Assembly: GCA_030838885.1 (NCBI GenBank)
Contig: JAUZEU010000494.1
Span: 1-17,441 of the forward strand
Reading direction: 5' to 3'
Length of the DNA stretch: 17,441 nt
Origin: Bryobacterales bacterium
GTDB taxonomy: Bacteria > Acidobacteriota > Terriglobia > Bryobacterales > Bryobacteraceae
A model generated the notes under the pieces. The model was not told where the DNA came from. It ran no database searches and was given only the letters and a program-made list of their open reading frames with translations. The number at the start of each line of letters is the position of its first letter. Position 1 is the stretch's first letter. The position numbers and the translations under genes were made by a program. Positions 13,970 to 17,441 of the stretch are shown here, one piece after another.

Positions 13970-15145
13970 TCAGAGAAGCCGGAAATTCACTTCGATCAGC
14001 GCATGCACATTCACTGCGACGCCGTTCTTCATGCCCGGCCGGAACCGCCACTTCTGCACAGCCTCTATCGCCTTTTCGTCGAGGCCCATACCAAGCGAGC
14101 GGCTGACACGGATATCACGTGCCCGGCCTTCGCTGTCGACGATGACCATGAGTTGCACCGTCCCGCTGTACTTCGCCTTTCGCGCTTCCTCCGAGTACTC
14201 GGGATCCACCTTAGTGAGAACCGAAGGCGCGGATATACCACCGCCGACTTTGAAAACCCCGCCACCGATTCCACCGCCATTGCCTGGGCCAAACCCGCCG
14301 CCATGGCCCGAGCCAACGCCGCCGCCGGACCCGTTCCCCATTCCTCCACCGAAACCATTGCCGTTGGAACCGTTCATCAGTTTCGCCAGCGGATCGCCCC
14401 AGTTGTTCAGAGTCGACTGCGGCAGAGGCGTGTCGGGCGGCGCAATCATTGACGGATTCATCGCGAGCACCGGCGTATGATCGGTGATCTGAGGCGGAAC
14501 AAACTGCTTCAGCGCCGGCTTCGGAAGTTGCCCTTTCGACACCGGCAAGCCCTCACCGGCACCCCCTCCGCCTCCGCCCTGCAAGCCTGTTGCTTTCGGC
14601 TTGGCCTCAGGCACGTACGGCTTCATGATCATCGGATCGATGAGCGTGAACTTCTGCTGAATCGCGCGCTGCACCTGCGGATTCGTGAACCCGTACCTTA
14701 ACAGGGCGAACGCACCTGCGTGGATGCCCACGGCATACAGGCGCGACATTGCGTCTCTGGGATAGAGACCCCAAATATCTTTCACCTGGACGGGCCGCGA
14801 TGTGACGTCGAGCGGAGGCAGTTTCTGTGGATGAATGAGGTCGCGCACATTTCGGTACAGCGACTCAAACCAAGGCGTTTCCTCCGCACTGGCGAAGCGG
14901 GGCTGCGCGATCCGATTCAGCACCCGTTCGTAGCCGGCCGCCATGTCAACGGGCAGATCCTCTGCGGGGGATGCCAACGCCGAGAGCCAGGTATCTGCAC
15001 GGCGGTTGGTCGATGCCACCTTCTCAAGCAGCGCACGGCAGCGCTGGCAAACGGGCAAGTGCCCCTCGACAGTCTGGCGCAGATCCGTAGCTTCAGAATC
15101 CGCCAGATAGCCCTGAAGATCTTTCATTCTCAAACAAGCGGTCAT
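13970..15145 (-). CDS. Anti-sigma zinc-finger/TonB C-terminal domain fusion protein
   Basis: A 391-residue protein that appears to join two functions. The N-terminus has an anti-sigma zinc-finger motif, H29-x3-C33-x2-C36 (GHLPVCQRCRALL), of the type that binds ECF sigma factors in the cytoplasm. A weakly hydrophobic segment (about 136-152, LYAVGIHAGAFALLRYGF) probably crosses the inner membrane. Then come Pro/Lys-rich and Gly-rich linkers (about 180-305) suited to spanning the periplasm, and a TonB C-terminal domain (about 306-391: DPEYSEEARKAKYSGTVQL, GLDEKAIEAVQKWRFRPG, IEVNF). From memory, the part from residue 120 on closely resembles TonB proteins frequent in Solibacter relatives. The start is ATG 15145, because AGGAGG lies 5 bases upstream and the ATG overlaps the sigma stop as ATGA. 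A longer reading from 15259 is unlikely. It should couple control of the sigma factor to energising the receptor downstream. Confidence 0.88.
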   Translation of the reverse strand: MTACLRMKDLQGYLADSEATDLRQTVEGHLPVCQRCRALLEKVASTNRRADTWLSALASPAEDLPVDMAAGYERVLNRIAQPRFASAEETPWFESLYRNVRDLIHPQKLPPLDVTSRPVQVKDIWGLYPRDAMSRLYAVGIHAGAFALLRYGFTNPQVQRAIQQKFTLIDPMIMKPYVPEAKPKATGLQGGGGGGAGEGLPVSKGQLPKPALKQFVPPQITDHTPVLAMNPSMIAPPDTPLPQSTLNNWGDPLAKLMNGSNGNGFGGGMGNGSGGGVGSGHGGGFGPGNGGGIGGGVFKVGGGISAPSVLTKVDPEYSEEARKAKYSGTVQLMVIVDSEGRARDIRVSRSLGMGLDEKAIEAVQKWRFRPGMKNGVAVNVHALIEVNFRLL

Positions 15146-15720
15146 TGCTGCCTCCTGTAAAGCTTTAGGTATTCCTGTTCGAACTTCGCCCTGGCTCTCC
15201 CCAGCAGCACGTAGAGTGAATCGGTCTTCATCCCGAGCACTCCACTCATCTCTTTGCACGTGAAACCGCTGCTGGTCATCAGCAGCGCCTGACTATACTC
15301 CGGCTTCAGCAGTGCCAGCACACTCCTCACTCGCAACCGTTCCTCTTCGGCCAGCAGGTCATGCAGCGGACTACCCTGCGCGTCTTGCCGGAGCGCTTCC
15401 CTTCCCGCCAGATCTTCGCGCCGGGCGCGCCGTGCATTCGTGCGCAGTGCGTCCAGTCCCAGATTTATCGCGGTTCGGTAGAGCCAGCCGGCAAGGGTCT
15501 CCGGCGTTCCCGGCGGACGATTGTGATAGAGCCTGTAGAAGGTATCGGCCGCCAGTTCTTCCGCCTGACCAGAGTCACCGACAAGGCGAACCAGCGTCTT
15601 CACCAGGCGGGGATAGTGCCCGGTGAAAAGATCTTCAAAAACACGATCCAGACTTCGTTCCTGAACACTGAACGTCCGGGCGAAGCTTAAAAGGACTTGT
15701 TCACTTTGCTGCACATTCAT
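15142..15720 (-). CDS. ECF-type (sigma-70 family) RNA polymerase sigma factor
   Basis: A 192-residue group IV sigma factor. Region 2 (about 25-95) contains the core-binding and -10-recognition helices, with DLFTGHYPRLVKTLVRLVGD, AEELAADTFYRLYHN and GWLYRTAINLGLDALR. Region 4 (about 125-180) contains the -35-recognition helix-turn-helix, with LLKPEYSQALLM and CKEMSGVLGMKTDSLYVLLG then RARAKF. No region 3 and no extra C-terminal domain are present. The start at ATG 15720 lacks a good Shine-Dalgarno. Its stop overlaps the start of the anti-sigma/TonB fusion gene as ATGA, the usual arrangement for a sigma factor and its cognate anti-sigma factor. It is probably held inactive by that protein; its target promoters were not found here. 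The 103-bp gap upstream holds no convincing promoter. Confidence 0.93.
   Translation of the reverse strand: MNVQQSEQVLLSFARTFSVQERSLDRVFEDLFTGHYPRLVKTLVRLVGDSGQAEELAADTFYRLYHNRPPGTPETLAGWLYRTAINLGLDALRTNARRARREDLAGREALRQDAQGSPLHDLLAEEERLRVRSVLALLKPEYSQALLMTSSGFTCKEMSGVLGMKTDSLYVLLGRARAKFEQEYLKLYRRQQ
15151..15156 (-). promoter_or_regulatory. Shine-Dalgarno that fixes the fusion-gene start
   Basis: AGGAGG read on minus, 5 bases before ATG 15145-15143 and inside the last codons of the sigma gene. It is a near-perfect match to the 16S anti-Shine-Dalgarno and rules in this start over upstream in-frame codons. Confidence 0.75.
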
Positions 15721-15823
15721 TCAACGTCACGGCCATCGAAAACCTAACGAGGCCAACCTGACGCCGCCTCCTGAAAACAGGCGAGGCAAGCGGAACACCG
15801 TGAATAATCCTTTGTTGAATGAA

Positions 15824-16390
15824 CTATTTGAGAAGAGGTGGGTGGATCTGGTTGGCACACCAGGGCGGAGACAGCGCTGCAATCTGACCGTACACGGGGC
15901 AATCCTCTTCGTGCGCACCCCGCAGGTAGCCGGTGCTCAGCAGGAACTCGCGGACAATTTCGCCACCTGTGAACACAAAGGTCTTTTTAAAAATCTTTGC
16001 CCATTCGCCTATAGTCAGCGGATGCAGTCTGTCCAGCCATGCCGCGAGCGAACCGTACTCCCCGATCAATCGCAACGCAGTATTCGCATTCGTGATCGCG
16101 GCGTTGATCTTCAGGCGATTCCGGATGATCGAAGCATCGGCCATCAGGCGTTTGCGGTCTTCATCTCCGAATGCGGCGACTTTACCGATATCAAAGCCCG
16201 CATAGGCGGCGCGAAACCCCTCGCGCTTTTTCAGAATGGTTGTCCAGGACAGCCCGGCCTGATTGATTTCGAGAATCAACCGCTGAAACAGTTCGTTGTC
16301 GTCACGAAGCGGAAAGCCATATTCCGTATCGTGGTAAGCGAGATGACAAGGGTCCGTCTTTACGTCGCGGACCACGGCACAGTAACTCAC
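15824..16390 (-). CDS. tag: DNA-3-methyladenine glycosylase I (Tag)
   Basis: Base-excision repair enzyme that removes 3-methyladenine from alkylated DNA in the cytoplasm. The 188-residue length matches E. coli Tag (187). The zinc-binding residues can be placed at C4, H20, H160 and C164, equivalent to C4, H17, H175 and C179 in E. coli. The base-recognition Glu is E41 in LEINQAGLSWTTILKKRE, with W49 also conserved. DTEYGFP replaces the usual DNEWGVP, so a conserved Trp is Tyr here. The start is GTG at 16390, immediately abutting the stop TAG of the MFS gene with no gap, so the two are almost certainly co-transcribed. The chain has a short Pro-rich tail after the zinc site. Confidence 0.95.
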   Translation of the reverse strand: MSYCAVVRDVKTDPCHLAYHDTEYGFPLRDDNELFQRLILEINQAGLSWTTILKKREGFRAAYAGFDIGKVAAFGDEDRKRLMADASIIRNRLKINAAITNANTALRLIGEYGSLAAWLDRLHPLTIGEWAKIFKKTFVFTGGEIVREFLLSTGYLRGAHEEDCPVYGQIAALSPPWCANQIHPPLLK

Positions 16391-17441
16391 CTATTTCGCC
16401 GCTACGGGTTCCCTGCTCTCGGCCCTGCTGCCTTCCCGGCTCTCTTTGGGAAGCAGCATAATTGCCGTAGCGCCCACAATGGCCACGCCAAGCACGAACA
16501 TCATCGGCTTCGAGTAATTGCCAAAAGATTCCCGCAGCAGTGAAACACCCTGTGGCACCCAGGTCTGTCCGATGGTATTCACCGGCAGAATGATCGCCAT
16601 CGACCGGGCAAGCGTATTCACTCCAAACTGCTTGGCGGCCATCAGCGGAATCAGCATGTAATCGGCACCCATGGCAAAGCCGAAGATGATGGCAAAGAAA
16701 TGGGGATTGCCCGCCGGATTTACCGAAAGCAGCAGCGGAATGCTGGCGGCCACCACGAAATAAGTCACTGTCATCACGTACTTCATCGGGAATAAATCGG
16801 AGAACTTACCAATGAGCAGACGCCCCGCGATGCTGGACCAGAGAATCCATCGCGTTGCTTCTCCCCAGGCGGCATCTAACTGCGCCTGATCGGTAAAGCC
16901 CTGGTCTTTGAAGACCAGTTTCATGTGCTGGTTGATGGCGCCGATGGAACCGATGGAACAGAGACTCCCAATCAGCAGCAGCCAAAACGGCCATTGACGC
17001 AGCAGATACGCGAAGCTCTTCGCCTCGATTTTCTGATCCTTTGTCGGCTCCAGATCGCCATCCGGAAACTGCCCGATCTCCGCAGGACGGTCCTTCAGCA
17101 TAAACAGAGCGAAGGGCCACGCAAGAAACATCACACAGCCAATGGCCAGCAGGGCGCCCCGGAAGGTGTAATGAGCTGTCATGGGTTTGATCAGCCACGG
17201 CCCCGCCGCGCCCACCAGACCAACACCCACATACACAATCCCCATTGCCACGCCACGATTGCGGCGGAACCACTGAGACACGATGATCTGGTGCGGAATC
17301 GGGCCCGAAAGAATATAGCCGAACGTGTAGACAAACCAGTAGAAGTAGTAACTATAGATGTTACCGGTCATCCGGCTCAGGCCCAGGAAAGCCAGGAAGG
17401 TCAATCCGGTTCCGGCCACAATCAGCTTTCGCGGGCTGAAG
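16391..17441 (-). CDS. MFS transporter, OFA/monocarboxylate-like, 3' part (start outside window)
   Basis: Major facilitator superfamily inner-membrane transporter. The reading frame stays open through the right edge (FSPRKLIVAGTG precedes the first in-window start-like codon), so the N-terminus, including about the first two or three helices, lies outside. The visible part (about 350 codons) holds roughly ten membrane segments. SQWFRRNRGVAMGIVYVGVG, in the first half, is the loop-and-helix pattern seen in OFA (oxalate/formate antiporter) and monocarboxylate-type MFS members. A central cytoplasmic loop (LKDRPAEIGQFPDG to KDQKIEAKSF) separates the two halves. The substrate is unknown, though an organic anion is plausible for this group. 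The C-terminus ends in a short charged SRE-repeat tail. It is upstream of and directly abuts tag. Confidence 0.88.
   Translation of the reverse strand, partial: FSPRKLIVAGTGLTFLAFLGLSRMTGNIYSYYFYWFVYTFGYILSGPIPHQIIVSQWFRRNRGVAMGIVYVGVGLVGAAGPWLIKPMTAHYTFRGALLAIGCVMFLAWPFALFMLKDRPAEIGQFPDGDLEPTKDQKIEAKSFAYLLRQWPFWLLLIGSLCSIGSIGAINQHMKLVFKDQGFTDQAQLDAAWGEATRWILWSSIAGRLLIGKFSDLFPMKYVMTVTYFVVAASIPLLLSVNPAGNPHFFAIIFGFAMGADYMLIPLMAAKQFGVNTLARSMAIILPVNTIGQTWVPQGVSLLRESFGNYSKPMMFVLGVAIVGATAIMLLPKESREGSRAESREPVAAK

Noticed and set aside
14031..14480. Proline-rich plus-strand open frame antisense to the TonB fusion gene
   Set aside because: It mirrors the glycine-rich linker and has no independent support.
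15146..15259. A 38-codon extension of the anti-sigma/TonB fusion
   Set aside because: It would overlap most of sigma region 4 in another frame. The AGGAGG site and ATGA overlap at 15145 point to the shorter start.
15766..15787. Hairpin GCCT-CCTG/CAGG-AGGC between tag and the sigma gene
   Set aside because: It has short arms with a bulge and no T-tract on either strand, so it is not supported as a terminator.
15721..15823. An ECF-type autoregulated promoter upstream of the sigma gene
   Set aside because: No minus-strand GGAAC-like -35 with a proper -10 was found. The only GGAAC there is on plus and points the wrong way.

Overview
The window is about 17.4 kb of GC-rich chromosomal DNA with densely packed genes. 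The gene content points to an Acidobacteria member of the Solibacter/Bryobacter type. The pointers are an Oar-like TonB-dependent receptor with an N-terminal carboxypeptidase-regulatory-like domain, a glycine-rich TonB family protein, a secreted protein of a type I associate with this phylum, an exosortase/EpsI pair and a Tat-exported DUF362-type protein. This placement is inference from gene families; no rRNA or tRNA gene is present to confirm it.

Layout, left to right. (1) Positions 1-2475: the start of a Tat-exported DUF362-like gene overlaps the stop of rsmG by 4 nt (both minus). Back to back with rsmG, on plus, is a very short RNase III-fold gene resembling Mini-RNase III, which converges on a minus-strand DEAD-box helicase. 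(2) 2599-3906: a plus-strand secreted protein of unknown function. (3) 8670-3915: a three-gene minus-strand operon with overlapping stops and starts: an exported SpoIVB/S55-type protein, an exported seven-bladed beta-propeller/Ig-like protein, and an RluB/RsuA-family pseudouridine synthase. (4) 8774-10295: a divergent plus-strand exosortase plus EpsI pair, separated from region 3 by a short intergenic region holding a perfect 12-bp palindrome. (5) 10282-10673: a decayed Fic-family gene (minus) whose start and tail are recognisable but whose middle is deleted. Next to it is a strong bidirectional terminator. (6) 15720-10756: a minus-strand cassette of ECF sigma factor, a protein joining an anti-sigma zinc finger to a TonB C-terminal domain, and a 1027-residue TonB-dependent receptor. 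(7) 16390-15824 and the right edge: DNA-3-methyladenine glycosylase I (tag), directly abutting the end of an MFS transporter cut by the window.

The most distinctive points are these. The sigma/anti-sigma-TonB/receptor cassette has one protein that appears to join sigma control to energy transduction. A pair of related dyads lies in front of the receptor gene. The S55-like protein has the serine half and the histidine half of the SpoIVB peptidase domain in swapped order. A perfect 12-bp hairpin lies inside the RNase III-like gene. A Fic-family pseudogene fills the only long gene-free stretch (10296-10755). No CRISPR array, insertion sequence, tRNA or rRNA was seen.
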